Below, in pieces: positions 6,932 through 6,985 of a stretch of DNA of 6,985 nucleotides (its first letter is position 1; each line of letters begins with the position of its first letter). A program made the translations under genes and the position numbers. This stretch comes from an uncultured Chlorobiota bacterium (GTDB lineage: Bacteria > Bacteroidota > Bacteroidia > Bacteroidales > JAADGE01). The DNA is taken from the NCBI GenBank assembly GCA_947311125.1, contig CAMZKI010000190.1, positions 1-6,985 of the forward strand. Direction: 5' to 3'. The notes under the pieces were generated by a model. That model ran no database searches, was not told the origin of the DNA, and worked only from the letters and a program-made list of their open reading frames with translations.

Positions 6932-6985
6932 AAAATAAAATATACAAAGAAAATATAACATTAAAAGAACTTGCGGAAAGACTTA
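6932..6985 (-). repeat. Inverted repeat, terminal arm (54 bp, fold-back at window end)
   Basis: This is the perfect reverse complement of 6678-6731, separated from it by 200 unique bases and ending exactly at the window edge. Read on the plus strand it encodes NKIYKENITLKELAERL, a second copy of part of the AraC-type protein, but the codon just before it (6931-6933) is TAA. On the minus strand it introduces the TAA that closes the AraC-type frame. Neither direction gives a sensible gene. The best explanation is an inverted chimera or assembly-end artefact, and the alternative is a genuine inverted duplication. Confidence 0.95.

Noticed and set aside
6931..6985. Start or internal part of a second, plus-strand AraC-type gene at the right edge.
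   Set aside because: The plus-strand frame is preceded at once by TAA (6931-6933), there is no start codon, and the 54 bases are identical to the inner copy, which paralogues would not be. A fold-back explains it better.

Overview
The window is AT-rich DNA that is almost entirely coding. It looks like chromosome of a Bacteroidota bacterium, probably Bacteroidales or a relative. The grounds are: one upstream region with a TAnnTTTG-type -7 element, no obvious Shine-Dalgarno sequences, a signal-peptide outer-membrane barrel with an N-terminal helix-hairpin-helix region, and an AraC-type regulator of the membrane-linked kind common in that phylum. There are no RNA genes, CRISPR arrays, transposases or phage genes, and no gene-free stretch longer than about 145 bases.

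Layout, left to right. Positions 1-91 are non-coding and hold an intrinsic terminator for the first gene. Positions 92-1006 (minus) encode an uncharacterised four-helix membrane protein with a soluble C-terminal domain. A divergent AT-rich intergenic region (1007-1149) separates it from three plus-strand genes: a RecD-like superfamily 1 DNA helicase (1150-2610), an uncharacterised membrane-associated helical protein with a TerB-like C-terminus (2656-3756), and a 685-residue outer-membrane beta-barrel with an N-terminal ComEA-like helix-hairpin-helix region (3825-5882). Spacings of 45 and 68 bases make a shared transcript plausible for these three. They converge with two minus-strand genes: a stand-alone receiver-domain response regulator (5904-6311) and, upstream of it, the C-terminal part of an AraC-type regulator (from 6436 to the right edge) with its own likely terminator (6371-6398).

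The most unusual signal is at the right edge. The last 54 bases (6932-6985) are a perfect reverse complement of 6678-6731, which lies inside the AraC-type gene and encodes part of its first DNA-binding helix-turn-helix. The copy ends exactly at the window end, stops the AraC reading frame with a TAA, and is itself preceded by a stop in the sense frame. This looks like a fold-back (inverted chimera or assembly-end) artefact rather than a second gene. The AraC-type gene should therefore be treated as 5'-incomplete, and its apparent TTG start as spurious.

I found no convincing new multi-gene system. The helicase, the TerB-like protein and the barrel may be only neighbours. The least understood proteins are those at 92-1006 and 2656-3756.
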